64,000 bases of DNA from NCBI GenBank assembly GCA_022826485.1, contig JAJDUU010000043.1:23412-87411 (forward strand), read 5' to 3'. The stretch comes from Chloroflexota bacterium. Its GTDB lineage: Bacteria; Chloroflexota; UBA11872. The notes beneath the pieces were generated by a model that saw only the letters and a program-made list of their open reading frames with translations, had not been told where the DNA came from and ran no database searches. Shown piece by piece: positions 42,455-51,545 of the stretch. How positions within the stretch are numbered: the stretch's first letter is position 1; each line of letters opens with the position of its first letter. The translations under genes were made by a program, and so were the position numbers.

Positions 42455-42961
42455 ATGGCGGCTGAGCAATCGACTAGTGACCGTTCGCTGGAACTAGACC
42501 AGGTCGTGCGGCGTTTCGCCGAGTCCGAGACATTGCTGAATCAGACAGGGCAGCACCTAAAGTCGCTGCTCGCGACCGAGAGGGAATCCAACAACCGCGC
42601 GCGATCGCTATCCGAGACGGCGCGTGCGGTCGAAGACTATAGTGCCAGTGCCAGGCTCCTGCTGGACGAGGTAAAGCAAAATGTGCGCCGCGCGGATGAG
42701 ATCTTGCAGGCTGGCGCAAAGCTACTGGACAACTCCGCGCTGGCGGAGTTGAGCGATGTCGTCAAAGCGTTGGGCGAGGCCCAATCTAGGGCACAGCGAG
42801 AAACAAAGCAGGAAATCGCGAGACTAAGCGACCGCCTACGGCAGTCGATCCAGGAATCCCATACCAAACACACTCGCAGGCTATGGGTAGCGACAGTGGT
42901 GCTGTTGCTCGGGCAAGCAGCCGCAGCAGCAGTCGTCGTAGCGGTGGTGTTGTCCCCGTAG
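42455..42961 (+). CDS. Coiled-coil protein with C-terminal membrane anchor, helicase partner
   Basis: 168 residues, no family recognised. Residues 10-140 are heptad-rich (LELDQVVRRFAESETLLNQ; RARSLSETARAVEDYSASA), and the end is a single hydrophobic helix, ATVVLLLGQAAAAAVVVAVV, preceded by basic residues. Such a tail suits a protein anchored in the membrane with its coil in the cytoplasm. AGGAGG (42443-42448) gives a strong ribosome binding site, and it follows the helicase gene by ten bases, so the two form a unit. Confidence 0.75.
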   Translation: MAAEQSTSDRSLELDQVVRRFAESETLLNQTGQHLKSLLATERESNNRARSLSETARAVEDYSASARLLLDEVKQNVRRADEILQAGAKLLDNSALAELSDVVKALGEAQSRAQRETKQEIARLSDRLRQSIQESHTKHTRRLWVATVVLLLGQAAAAAVVVAVVLSP

Positions 42962-43043
42962 AGACGCTTGCGTGCCCCTGATAGGGCGGATCTCGGACCC
43001 GTGCGGACGCCACGCATCCAGTGCGCCTTCAGGTTTCACCGGA

Positions 43044-43071
43044 CTGGATTCCGGCGTGCGCCGGAATGACG
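43044..43071. repeat. Dispersed palindrome, family A copy 7
   Basis: ATTCCGGC-GTGC-GCCGGAAT: perfect stem, changed loop. In the gap after the helicase pair. Confidence 0.85.
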
Positions 43072-43168
43072 GGAGGGTTGTGCGCGGACCTCCCGCTATG
43101 CGCGCCGGGACTGTGGGCTAACTCACTGCCGGTGGGCGGGTCGTAGACCACGCTGCCCGGGAAGCTCA

Positions 43169-43435
43169 ATGCGAACGTTAGATGTCTTTGTTGCCGCCGA
43201 CTGCGCCGCAAGCGCTGCGGCGCGGCGCATTGCGGACGACATGGCGTGCGCCGCGCCCGGTCTTGCCGTCCGCGTCGTCGACGTCGACGCCGAGCCCACG
43301 TCCATTCCGGCGTCGGTCGTCGCTGTGCCAACATACGTGCTGGACGGTCGTTTGATTCACTTGGGCAATCCGAGCCCGGCATGGCGCAGCGACCTTCTGT
43401 CACATCTGGGGAGAGGGGCAGCGCATGGGCATTGA
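43169..43435 (+). CDS. Small thioredoxin-fold protein
   Basis: 88 residues with a thioredoxin-like order: strand TLDVFVAA, a single-Cys DCAASAAARRIADDM in the place of CxxC, strand VRVVDVDAEP, and the cis-Pro loop VPTYVLDGRLIHLGNP. Only one Cys at the active-site turn (C-x-x-S), so it may be monothiol or a binding domain. It overlaps the Crp-family gene by 11 bases, indicating co-translation. Confidence 0.75.
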   Translation: MRTLDVFVAADCAASAAARRIADDMACAAPGLAVRVVDVDAEPTSIPASVVAVPTYVLDGRLIHLGNPSPAWRSDLLSHLGRGAAHGH

Positions 43436-44156
43436 GTCCCGGCCGGCCGCGAGTCGCTCGCTGGGGCGGACGGCGGTGCGCAGCGTCACCGAGCGAAAGC
43501 GCCAATACCTCTCGGCGATCGACATCTTCCGTGACCTTTCGGAGCAGCAGATCAACGACGTCCACCAGATCTTTCGTATGACGACCGTCCCGAAGGGCCG
43601 CATCGTCTTCCAGCCCGACGAGACCGGCGAGGGCCTGTTCATCCTCAAGTCCGGCGGCGTGCAGATTTATCGCATCTCGCCGGAGGGCAAGCGGTTCGTG
43701 GTGGCCAGCGTGGAGCCGGGGGCCTTCTTCGGCGAGATGGCCTTTCTCGGTCAGTCGATGTACGGGTCGTTTGCCGAGACCACCGAAGCGTCGGTGCTTT
43801 GCGCGATGAGCCGCTACGACATCGAGCAGCTCATGCAGCGCTATCCGACGGTTGCGGTACGGATGATGCAGGCGCTCTCGCAGCGCCTGAGCGAGGCGGA
43901 GACGCAGCTCGAGGACCTGGCGCTCAAGTCGCTGGCCGCGCGCCTGGCCACGTTCATCCTGCGCCACGCGGGTGAAGACGACCGGCAGATGCTCGGTCTG
44001 ACGCACAACGACCTGGCCGAGCGGGTCGGTACGTCGCGCGAGACGGCCACCCAGGCGCTGAATGAGCTCAAGGCGAATGGGCTGATCGCCATTGGGCGCA
44101 AGCGCATCGAGATTCTGGACCGGGAAGGCCTGGAGGCCATCGCCGAGTCGTATTGA
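43425..44156 (+). CDS. Crp/Fnr-family transcriptional regulator
   Basis: 243 residues: cyclic-nucleotide-binding domain (residues about 30-150, IFRDLSEQQINDVHQIFR, FILKSGGVQIYR, GAFFGEMAFLG) and a Crp-type winged HTH (GLTHNDLAERVGTSRETATQALNELKANG). Only one Cys is present, so it is not an FeS-type FNR. The ligand is not evident. Co-translated with the thioredoxin-fold protein, so redox input is possible. Confidence 0.93.
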   Translation: MGIESRPAASRSLGRTAVRSVTERKRQYLSAIDIFRDLSEQQINDVHQIFRMTTVPKGRIVFQPDETGEGLFILKSGGVQIYRISPEGKRFVVASVEPGAFFGEMAFLGQSMYGSFAETTEASVLCAMSRYDIEQLMQRYPTVAVRMMQALSQRLSEAETQLEDLALKSLAARLATFILRHAGEDDRQMLGLTHNDLAERVGTSRETATQALNELKANGLIAIGRKRIEILDREGLEAIAESY

Positions 44157-44270
44157 GCGCGTGGTCGAGGCGGGGTTTCGGCTTTTGGTGCCGTTGACGT
44201 GAGCTCGGACGGGCGGGTCTGAGATCCGGCCCTACGGCACGGATCCAGCGCGCCTGCTGGGTCGAGCGGA

Positions 44271-44298
44271 CTGGATTCCGGCCTTCGCGGGAATGACG
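44271..44298. repeat. Dispersed palindrome, family A copy 8 (half-changed stem)
   Basis: ATTCCGGC-CTTC-GCGGGAAT: one arm carries the standard base and the other the compensated base, a single mismatch intermediate. Confidence 0.75.
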
Positions 44299-44328
44299 AA
44301 GTGTAGGAATGGCGGGCTCTGCGCGGAG

Positions 44329-44370
44329 CCCTCACCCCAACCCTCTCCCAGCGGGAGAGGGAGCCGGACG
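44329..44370. repeat. Dispersed palindrome, family D copy 3
   Basis: CCCTCACCCCAA then CCCTCTCCC-AGC-GGGAGAGGG, tail AGCCGGACG. Confidence 0.8.
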
Positions 44371-44403
44371 TTCGTGGCGATCTGAAACCCGACGTGTGAC
44401 ACA

Positions 44404-46023
44404 ATGCGCCGCCCGATGGCCGCGGAGAATCGCATGCACGGACCGCGACCGCTGATTGCGTCGATTCGGGGCGTCGTGTCCAGCGCCCACCCTCTGGCCA
44501 CGCAGGCCGGCTTGCGGTTGTTGCTGGCGGGCGGCAACGCCGTTGACGCCGCGGTTGCCACGGCGGCCGCGCTCAATGTGGTGGAGCCGTATATGTCGGG
44601 CGTGGCCGGCATGGGCGTGGCCACGATCTTCATGGCGAGCGAGGGCCGGATTCGCACGCTGGACTTTATTCCGCCGGTTCCCAGCACCTACGGCGCCACT
44701 ACCAAAACGCGCGCGGACTTGATGCGCGGACCGCACAGCGTCGGAACTCCCGGAAACCTGGCCGGGTGGTGCGAATTGCTGGCCGAGTACGGCCGGCGTC
44801 CGCGCGGCGAGGTCTTTGCGCCGGCAATCGACCTGGCGCGGAACGGGTATCCGATCACCGATTTCAACGCCTACGTCATCGACGAGTCGATGGAGGTGTG
44901 CGCGGGGGACGAGGCCTGGTCGGCGATCTATACCGACAACGGCGAGGCCCCGGCGCCGGGCTGGGTGCTGCGGCAGCCGGATCTGGCGGACACGCTGGAG
45001 ACGGCAGCGGCGGACGGGCCGGACGACCTGCACCGCGGGCAGCTGGCGCGCAAGCTAGTTGAACGATTGGGGTCCCTTGGGGGCAGCGTCTCGCTGGATG
45101 ACCTGGCCGCCGTGCAGCCGCGCTGGGACGATCCGGTGGCGGTCGACTATCGCGGCCTGCGGGTGCACACACCGCCGCCGCAGTCCGAGGGCTTTCAGAT
45201 GCTGCAATCGCTGCGGCTCATCGCGGGCACCGACGTCGCCGCGCTGCCGCGGAACGGCATTGAGCAGCTCGACGTGGTGTTTCGCGCCATCCGGCTGGCC
45301 GCCGAGCAGCGGATTCTCAACGCAAACGCCTCGCGCGACAGGATCGACGAGATGCTCGGCGAGGCCGCGGTGGCGACGCTGCGCGAGCGGCTGGAGTCGG
45401 GCGAGCCGATCTGCGCCCGGACACAGCTCTTCGGCGAGCCGACCTCGGATATTCGCGGATCGCGCGAGCACACGACGTCGCTCTCGGTGGGTGACGGCGA
45501 GGGGAACCTCATTTGCGTGACGCAGAGCCTGGGATCGCCGTTCGGCGCGGGCATCGCCGTGCCGGGGACGGGCGTGGTGCTGAACAACTTCCTGAACTGG
45601 GGCGAGCTGCATCCGGACAGCCCCAACTACATGTCCCCCGGCGCGCCGCTGTCCCTGCCGATCGCTCCCAGCGTGACGACTCGCGACGGCGAGCCGGTGC
45701 TCGCGCTGGGAACGCCGGGCGGGCACGGCATCTGCCAAACCCAAACCCAGGTATTCGTGAAGTGGGCCGACTACGGCCTGGGCGTGCAGCAGGCCATCGA
45801 GGACCCTCGTGGGGTGCTGGACGATGGGACGGCGCTGCGGATCGAGTCACGGATCGCGCCGGAGGCAATCGACGAGCTGGGCCGGCGCGGGCACGACGTG
45901 AAGGTGCTGGATGCGTTCACGAACTACGTCGGCGGAATGCAGGGCGTCGCTCGCGACCCGTCAACCGGGGTGATGACCGGCGGGGCCGATCCGCGCCGGG
46001 ACGGATACGCCGCCGGGCTGTAG
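44404..46023 (+). CDS. Gamma-glutamyltranspeptidase family protein
   Basis: 539 residues, an Ntn hydrolase. The N-terminal VVSSAHPLATQAGLRLLLAG and GGNAVDAAVATAAALNVVEP are family hallmarks; the autocleavage/nucleophile Thr lies in SREHTTSLSVGDGEGN, and GTPGGHGICQTQTQV is the C-terminal glycine loop. No signal peptide is clear, so it may be cytoplasmic, unlike classical periplasmic GGTs. Start ATG at 44404, 44416 or 44434. Confidence 0.9.
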   Translation: MRRPMAAENRMHGPRPLIASIRGVVSSAHPLATQAGLRLLLAGGNAVDAAVATAAALNVVEPYMSGVAGMGVATIFMASEGRIRTLDFIPPVPSTYGATTKTRADLMRGPHSVGTPGNLAGWCELLAEYGRRPRGEVFAPAIDLARNGYPITDFNAYVIDESMEVCAGDEAWSAIYTDNGEAPAPGWVLRQPDLADTLETAAADGPDDLHRGQLARKLVERLGSLGGSVSLDDLAAVQPRWDDPVAVDYRGLRVHTPPPQSEGFQMLQSLRLIAGTDVAALPRNGIEQLDVVFRAIRLAAEQRILNANASRDRIDEMLGEAAVATLRERLESGEPICARTQLFGEPTSDIRGSREHTTSLSVGDGEGNLICVTQSLGSPFGAGIAVPGTGVVLNNFLNWGELHPDSPNYMSPGAPLSLPIAPSVTTRDGEPVLALGTPGGHGICQTQTQVFVKWADYGLGVQQAIEDPRGVLDDGTALRIESRIAPEAIDELGRRGHDVKVLDAFTNYVGGMQGVARDPSTGVMTGGADPRRDGYAAGL

Positions 46024-46180
46024 GCACGCTGTCCCTATACTTCCGGCCGGGGCAATCGCCCAAATGGGCTGCTGGTGGCGCGTGGCCATTGACGAATTCT
46101 CCGATCGACCACGGCGATAGGGCGTCGCCGGGATTGCTCGAACGTCGCGGCGACGGTTGCACCGCACGGAGCGGGGCGAC

Positions 46181-46948
46181 GTGAGCGGACGATCCCGAGT
46201 CCTCAGCATTGGCGCGCTGGCCGTGGCTCTCACGGCTGTGGCGGCTGTTTTGCTGCTCACGTTCGTGGCGGGCCGGGGAAGCGAGGCGGCGAACTCAGCG
46301 GCCCAGGCCGCCACCCCGTCGCCGCCCGAGACGGCGGTCACAGAAGCCACCGGCGGGGCGCCGCCGGATGCCGACGCGCCGGCGCCGGTTTCCGCCGAGG
46401 TGCTGGCCGCTCCGGTGGAAAGCCGATCATCCGTGGGATTTCCAATCGTCGAGGCGGAGCCGCTGCGCCTCGCTCGCACCTGTCCATTTGTCGGGCACCA
46501 TGCCGCCTCGTACGACCTGCTGCGATTCCTGACGAGCGTCGACGACGCGATCTTCGCCCTCGATCCGGCGATCGGACATCTGGCCCTGCTGGCGGATGGC
46601 GCGCGGCGGGGACACGTGGAGCCGGTGCGCCTGATGGCGGCCAGCGGCGCGGTCACCGATGCGCTGCGCCTGTCGCCCGCCCTGGCGCCGCGCAGCTACG
46701 GCGGTCCGGCGCTGTTCGCGCACCAGTTCAGGCTCCTGCGCGGCCTGGCGCTGCTGGCCGGGGAGACGCAGTCCAGGCTGATTGACGCGTTTACCGCGGG
46801 TTACACCGACGATCGATTCAGGGACTCGCCCGGTGAAGCGGTCTACGCCGTCCTCGGTCTGGTGAATGGGCTGGAAATCACCGTGGACTTTCGCGACAAC
46901 CTGATCGGGCGCCTGATCCCATTCGACGAGCGTTCGCGGGACTGCTGA
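46181..46948 (+). CDS. Membrane-anchored hypothetical protein
   Basis: 255 residues. A single N-terminal hydrophobic helix (VLSIGALAVALTAVAAVLLLTFVAG) serves as signal anchor, followed by an Ala/Pro-rich linker (about residues 40-80) and a helical extracytoplasmic domain from RLARTCPFVGHH to the end. Start GTG at 46181 because the longer frame has no site. I do not recognise the domain. Confidence 0.7.
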   Translation: MSGRSRVLSIGALAVALTAVAAVLLLTFVAGRGSEAANSAAQAATPSPPETAVTEATGGAPPDADAPAPVSAEVLAAPVESRSSVGFPIVEAEPLRLARTCPFVGHHAASYDLLRFLTSVDDAIFALDPAIGHLALLADGARRGHVEPVRLMAASGAVTDALRLSPALAPRSYGGPALFAHQFRLLRGLALLAGETQSRLIDAFTAGYTDDRFRDSPGEAVYAVLGLVNGLEITVDFRDNLIGRLIPFDERSRDC

Positions 46949-46975
46949 GCGGCGACGTGCGCCGTTGGACGGAGC

Positions 46976-47884
46976 TCAGCCCCCGTTGGGCGAGCGACCT
47001 CGCCCGTCGATCATCTCGCGCAGCAGGGCGGTGGTGTGGTCGGTGCTGCCGCAGCACGAGCCGACAACCCGGACGCCGAGGTCGATCCACCGCGCGGCGA
47101 ACTCGACCATGCGCTCCGGCGGGTACGTGTAGCAGACCTTGCCCTTGATGAGCTCGGGAACGCCGGCGTTGGATTGCGCCATGAGCGGACGCGTCGGCCC
47201 GGCGTCCACCATCTGCTGCAGGACCTGCGTCATCTCTTCCGGGCCGTTGCCGCAGTTGCAGCCGACGACGTCGGCGCCGGCTTCCTCGCAGGCCCGGAGG
47301 CCGTCGGCGGGCGCGACGCCCATCATGGTGTGCAGGTTGATGTCGTAGGTCATGGTGGCGAAGACCGGCAGGCCCGTTTCCTTGGCGGCCCTGATGGCGA
47401 TCTGCACCTCCTGGATGTCGCTGAAGGTCTCGCACAGCAGCAGGTCCGCGCCGCCGGCCTTGAGGTGCTCGGCCTGGACGGCGAAGGCTTCATACATCTC
47501 TTCGGGCGTGATTTCCCCCAAGGGCACGAGGAAGTCACCGCTCTGACCGATATCGCCGGCCACCCAAGCGTTTTCGCCCGCCGCCTCACGCGCCATCTCG
47601 GCGGCGCGCCGATTGAACTCCGCGACCTGATCCAGCAGTCCGGCCCGTTTGAGCCGGATCAAGTTGCCGCCGAAGGTGTTGGTCGAGATGACGTCGGCGC
47701 CGGCCGCCACATAGTCGGCGTAAAGCTGCTGGAGCAGGTGGGGATGTCGCAGCGTGACCTCTTCGGGCGCCTCCCAATCCTGGTCCTCGTACTCGTTGAG
47801 ATTCGAGCCCATGGCGCCGTCGAACAGGAGCACGCCGTCGTCGAGGCGGCGAACGGGCGCCGACGCGTCCGAACGATCGACCAT
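46976..47884 (-). CDS. Homocysteine S-methyltransferase family protein
   Basis: 302 residues with the zinc site of this family: GCNCGNGP and VGSCCGSTDHT give the three metal Cys. GVLLFDGAMGSNLNEY, ADVISTNTFGGNLIRL and the LCETFSDIQEV region match betaine- or MetH-type homocysteine methyltransferases. No cobalamin domain is attached. The ATG at 47884 follows AGAGGGGGA. The methyl donor cannot be read from the sequence. Confidence 0.88.
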   Translation of the reverse strand: MVDRSDASAPVRRLDDGVLLFDGAMGSNLNEYEDQDWEAPEEVTLRHPHLLQQLYADYVAAGADVISTNTFGGNLIRLKRAGLLDQVAEFNRRAAEMAREAAGENAWVAGDIGQSGDFLVPLGEITPEEMYEAFAVQAEHLKAGGADLLLCETFSDIQEVQIAIRAAKETGLPVFATMTYDINLHTMMGVAPADGLRACEEAGADVVGCNCGNGPEEMTQVLQQMVDAGPTRPLMAQSNAGVPELIKGKVCYTYPPERMVEFAARWIDLGVRVVGSCCGSTDHTTALLREMIDGRGRSPNGG

Positions 47885-48170
47885 GGGCGTCCCCCTCTCC
47901 GTGGGCCTGGCGCGGCTCGGCCGAGTCCGCGCTATTCCGTCCGGCAGCATACCGTCGCGATGTCTCGCCGGGCGCGGGAATGCGGGCCGGTGAGGCTTCG
48001 CTCACAGCGCGTCGGTAGCCAATGCTTACGATAGTGACGGGGCGACTTCCAGCCGAATTGCGAGATTGATGCGGCGAGGCCGACGCGAGTTGCAGGTCCA
48101 GGCGCAGGGCGTCGGGGCGTCAATCCGCCGGGACGGGGCCCGAGCGTCGCCGGCTTGGAGCGACGACTAG

Positions 48171-48764
48171 ATGCGCCGGCTGATGGTCTTCATTCTGTGG
48201 CTGATCGTGGCGTTGGCCGCGCTGGTGATCGTGGTCGGGTTCTTTGCCGCGATTGGCCGGGTGGACCGCGGCGATCTCTCCGAGGTCGTGGTGTCGCCCG
48301 AGATCGCCGACTCAGCGTTGAACAAGGTCGCGCAGTTCGGAGTGGTGAGCGCGCGAGCGCGCGCCAGCGGCGCGTCGCAGCCGGTGCAGATCAGCTTTTC
48401 GGACGCCGAGATCAGCTCGCTGATCTCCGACTGGGGGCGACAGTCCGATTGGTGGGGATCGATCGAGCGGCTCGAGGTGTGGTTTGGCCCCGACGTGATT
48501 GTGCTCACCGGCGAGCTGATGTCGCTCGGGTTGAACTTCGACTTCCGGCTCGATCTGGAGCTGGCGATCGAGCAGAGCGAGCGGCGCGTCGCGATCCGGC
48601 GCGTGCAGGTGGGCGACATTCACGCCCCGGGATTCATCACCACGGCCCTGCTGGAGCTGGTTACGCGCACGGTCGATGCGGGCTTGCCGCGCATTCCCAT
48701 GCGCATCGAATCGCTCGTCCTGGGTGATGGTGAGCTGATCGTCTCGGGAGCGGCGATTCCCTAG
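48171..48764 (+). CDS. Membrane-anchored protein of unknown function
   Basis: 197 residues. An N-terminal anchor (MVFILWLIVALAALVIVVGFF) is followed by an amphipathic beta-rich domain (SLGLNFDFRLDLELAI and GDIHAPGFITTALLELVTR). The beta layout resembles LmeA/TULIP-type lipid-binding domains, but I could not confirm this. It sits 15 bases before the end of a convergent MFS gene. Confidence 0.65.
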   Translation: MRRLMVFILWLIVALAALVIVVGFFAAIGRVDRGDLSEVVVSPEIADSALNKVAQFGVVSARARASGASQPVQISFSDAEISSLISDWGRQSDWWGSIERLEVWFGPDVIVLTGELMSLGLNFDFRLDLELAIEQSERRVAIRRVQVGDIHAPGFITTALLELVTRTVDAGLPRIPMRIESLVLGDGELIVSGAAIP

Positions 48765-48779
48765 CCGCCCGGCGGGCGG

Positions 48780-50030
48780 TCAGCCAACCGGCGGCGACGC
48801 GGGATCGGCGGCTGGCGCGGTGGCGCCGGCTTCGGACGCCTCGGGCCGCTGCGGCGTGGCGGCGATGAGGCGCGCGCCCATGATCGCGGCGGCCGCGAAC
48901 GCGACGATGAAGAAGATGCCCAGCGCTCCAAATCCGCTCACGTCCAGCAACGCGCCCAGGGCAAGCGGCAGCGCCAGATTCACGATGTCCGTGAGGAACT
49001 GCACGATGCCCATGGACCGCCCCACGTGCGCCGGCGAGGAACGGTCGGCGACGAGGACGGGTATCAAGGGCATGGAGAAGCCAATGCCAGCCTTGGTCAG
49101 GCCGAACAGGACGAACGGCAACAGGCCGGTGGGCAAGAGGAGGATGAACCCACCGAGAATGCCGGGAATCGCGGCCAGCAGCAGCACCGTCAAGCGGCCC
49201 AATCGGTCAAGAATCGTGCCGCTCACCAGCATGAGGCCGAACGTGACCGCGGCGAAGACGCTGAGCCAGGCGCCGATGAGCGCCGGGGTGAGCTGCGCGC
49301 CTTCGCTGCCGTAGAGCGGGAGCACGAGCCGCATGATCGCGCTGCCACTGCCCCAGATCAGCGAGCTCACGATCACAACTGGAATCAGCCGCCGGGTCAG
49401 GCCCAGCGCCCAGCGCCGCTGAGGGGTGGCGGCCGAGGGCTCCGGCGGGAGGGGCGACGCGCCGCGGATGCTCAGGCCGAGGGGCACCGCGGCCACGCTG
49501 AGCGCGGCCGCCAGGAGGAAGACCGAGCGCCAGCCGAAGGCGTCGGCGAGGACGCCAGCGGCCAAGGGCGCCAGCAACGACCCAAGACCCCAGCCGGCCA
49601 TGGCGCGGCCCACCGTGCGACCACGGGCGCCTTCCGGTGCGCTGCGGACCAGGTGCGTCATGCCGGCCGTGAAAATCAGCGCCATGGAGACGCCGATCAC
49701 GGCCGTGCCGAGCACCAACACCGGGTACACCGGCGCGGCCGCCGAGGCCAACGACCCGACGACCATGAGCACCCCGCCGACGGCCACGAGCGCTCGCGGC
49801 GGGTAGCGGTCGGCCAGGCGGCCGGCCGGAAGCATGGCCACTCCGCGGCCGAGCGCCTGCAGGCCGGCGATCAATCCCAGTGACGCATAGGTCACCTGGA
49901 ATTCATCGTGCAGCAGCCCGAGCACCGGCCCGACGACGGCGGTGCTGAACGAGACGAAGGCGAAGGCGGCGAAGAGGGCGAGCACGGACGCGCCGAGGTC
50001 GCCCCGACGGATCCACGGGAGGAGGTTCAT
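48780..50030 (-). CDS. Major facilitator superfamily transporter
   Basis: 416 residues with 12 hydrophobic helices. The MFS loop between helices 2 and 3 is AGRLADRYPPRALVAVGG. Helices alternate with short polar loops and a cytoplasmic central linker (SPLPPEPSAATPQRRW). Likely a drug or metabolite exporter; substrate unknown. Confidence 0.9.
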   Translation of the reverse strand: MNLLPWIRRGDLGASVLALFAAFAFVSFSTAVVGPVLGLLHDEFQVTYASLGLIAGLQALGRGVAMLPAGRLADRYPPRALVAVGGVLMVVGSLASAAAPVYPVLVLGTAVIGVSMALIFTAGMTHLVRSAPEGARGRTVGRAMAGWGLGSLLAPLAAGVLADAFGWRSVFLLAAALSVAAVPLGLSIRGASPLPPEPSAATPQRRWALGLTRRLIPVVIVSSLIWGSGSAIMRLVLPLYGSEGAQLTPALIGAWLSVFAAVTFGLMLVSGTILDRLGRLTVLLLAAIPGILGGFILLLPTGLLPFVLFGLTKAGIGFSMPLIPVLVADRSSPAHVGRSMGIVQFLTDIVNLALPLALGALLDVSGFGALGIFFIVAFAAAAIMGARLIAATPQRPEASEAGATAPAADPASPPVG

Positions 50031-50069
50031 CGGACCCTGTTTGCCGTCATGCCGGCGACGGTCGATTGC

Positions 50070-51224
50070 CTAGTCGTAGATTGGGTACGCGCGGGACGCC
50101 TCGGGGTCCCCGTTTTGGCTGACCGCGTCGCCATCGGCGTGGTCCCGTGAGTAGCCGTGCGCGGGATACTCGTAGACCCCGCCCTCGAAGTTGCGCAGCG
50201 TGATGGCGTCGTCCGTGAGGCTCACGATGCGATCGGGCGTCACCGGAATCTTGCCGCCGCCTCCGGGAGCGTCGATCACAAAGGTGGGCACGCCGAATCC
50301 GGTGGTGTGGCCCTGCAGCGACTCGATGATCTCCAGCCCCTTCTGCACCGAGGTCCGAAAGTAGTCGGTGCCCTTCACGAGATCGGCCTGATAGATGTAG
50401 TAGGGCTTCACGCGGGCCTTGAGCAGCGCGTGCATGAGCTCCTTCATGACCTCGGGATCGTCGTTGACGCCGCGCAGCAGCACCGTCTGGCAGCCCACGG
50501 GGATGCCGTGGTCGACCAGCAAGCCGCAGGCGCGCACGGCCTCCGGCGTGAGCTCGCGCGGGTGGTTGAAGTGGGTGTTCAAGTAGAAGGGGTGGTACCT
50601 GGCCAGCATCTCGCAGAGTTCGGGCGTGATGCGCTCGGGGTTGACGCACGGGATCTTGCTGCCGATGCGGATGAGCTCCACGTGCGGGATGGCGCGCAGG
50701 CGGCTGATAATCCACTCCAGCGCGGAGTCGGTGAGGGTGAGCGGGTCGCCGCCGCTGAGCAGGACGTCGCGGATCTCCTCGTGCTCGGCGATGTAGTCGA
50801 TGGCGCGCTGCAGCTCTTCGGGCCGCGGCACCGGGTTCTTGCCCACCTTGCGCTTGCGGGTGCAGAAGCGGCAGTACATGGCGCAGGTGTGCGTGACCAC
50901 GAACAGTACGCGGTCGGGATAGCGGTGCGTGAGGTGCGGCACCGGCATGTCGTCTTCCTCGTCCAGGGGGTCGTCTTCCAGGAAACTCGGGTTCTCGAAT
51001 TCCCGGGCGTCCGGCATCTGCTGGAGGAAGATCGGGTCGCTGGCGTCCCAGTTCTCGATCAGGCTGAGGTAGTAGGGCGTGGTGAAGAAGGGATATTCCT
51101 CGGCGATCGCCTCGAGCCGCTGGTACTGCTCCTCGGTGAGGCCGGGGATTTCACGGACGTCTCGCACGCCGGTGGCAAGCTGTTCCTGCCACTCGGCGCG
51201 GGGTCGGCTTCGCTGGTGGGCCAT
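50070..51224 (-). CDS. kamA: Lysine 2,3-aminomutase (KamA family) radical SAM enzyme
   Basis: 384 residues. The radical SAM cluster motif CAMYCRFCTRKRK (CxxxCxxC) follows RVLFVVTHT, LLSGGDPLTLTD is next, and the PLP-anchor PGGGGKIPVTPDR is present, as in lysine 2,3-aminomutases and their EF-P-type relatives. The ATG at 51224 is preceded by GAGGAG. It converts L-lysine to L-beta-lysine if canonical; substrate could also be another amino acid. Confidence 0.92.
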   Translation of the reverse strand: MAHQRSRPRAEWQEQLATGVRDVREIPGLTEEQYQRLEAIAEEYPFFTTPYYLSLIENWDASDPIFLQQMPDAREFENPSFLEDDPLDEEDDMPVPHLTHRYPDRVLFVVTHTCAMYCRFCTRKRKVGKNPVPRPEELQRAIDYIAEHEEIRDVLLSGGDPLTLTDSALEWIISRLRAIPHVELIRIGSKIPCVNPERITPELCEMLARYHPFYLNTHFNHPRELTPEAVRACGLLVDHGIPVGCQTVLLRGVNDDPEVMKELMHALLKARVKPYYIYQADLVKGTDYFRTSVQKGLEIIESLQGHTTGFGVPTFVIDAPGGGGKIPVTPDRIVSLTDDAITLRNFEGGVYEYPAHGYSRDHADGDAVSQNGDPEASRAYPIYD

Positions 51225-51342
51225 GGCTCCTCGAGGCGCGCACGCCGCGCCGGCCACCAGCGGCCGCCGTCGCCGTTCGCGTAACGGTCCAAGCCTACGA
51301 AACCAGGGCGGCGGATGCGTAGTGGGGTGGAGGGTTGGACCG

Positions 51343-51371
51343 GACTGGATGCCGCCTTCGAGGGAATGACG
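51343..51371. repeat. Dispersed palindrome, family A copy 9 (decayed)
   Basis: ACTGGATGCCGCCTTCGAGG... with broken stem but recognisable flanks (GGAATGACGGA). Confidence 0.6.
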
Positions 51372-51423
51372 GACGGGTGAACGGCGCGAGGAGTTGACTG
51401 GCGTAGTGCCCCATCGCCGGCCC

Positions 51424-51452
51424 CTTAGATTCCTCGCTCCGCTCGGAATGAC
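51424..51452. repeat. Dispersed palindrome, family C copy 5
   Basis: CTTAGATTCCTCGC...GCTCGGAATGAC. Confidence 0.7.
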
Positions 51453-51511
51453 AAGTCGTGCGGCAATGGCGAAGGGGTCGTGCAGAGGCTTCCTCCAAGG
51501 GGGGAACCGGA

Positions 51512-51545
51512 CCCCCATCCCGACCTTCCCCTTCCAGGGGGAAGG
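51512..51545. repeat. Dispersed palindrome, family E copy 2
   Basis: CCCCCATCC... with CCTTCCCC / GGGGAAGG stem and the TTCCA loop of the copy at 4744. Confidence 0.75.

Noticed and set aside
46036..46041. TATACT as a promoter for the gene at 46181
   Set aside because: No -35 or extended -10 element accompanies it.
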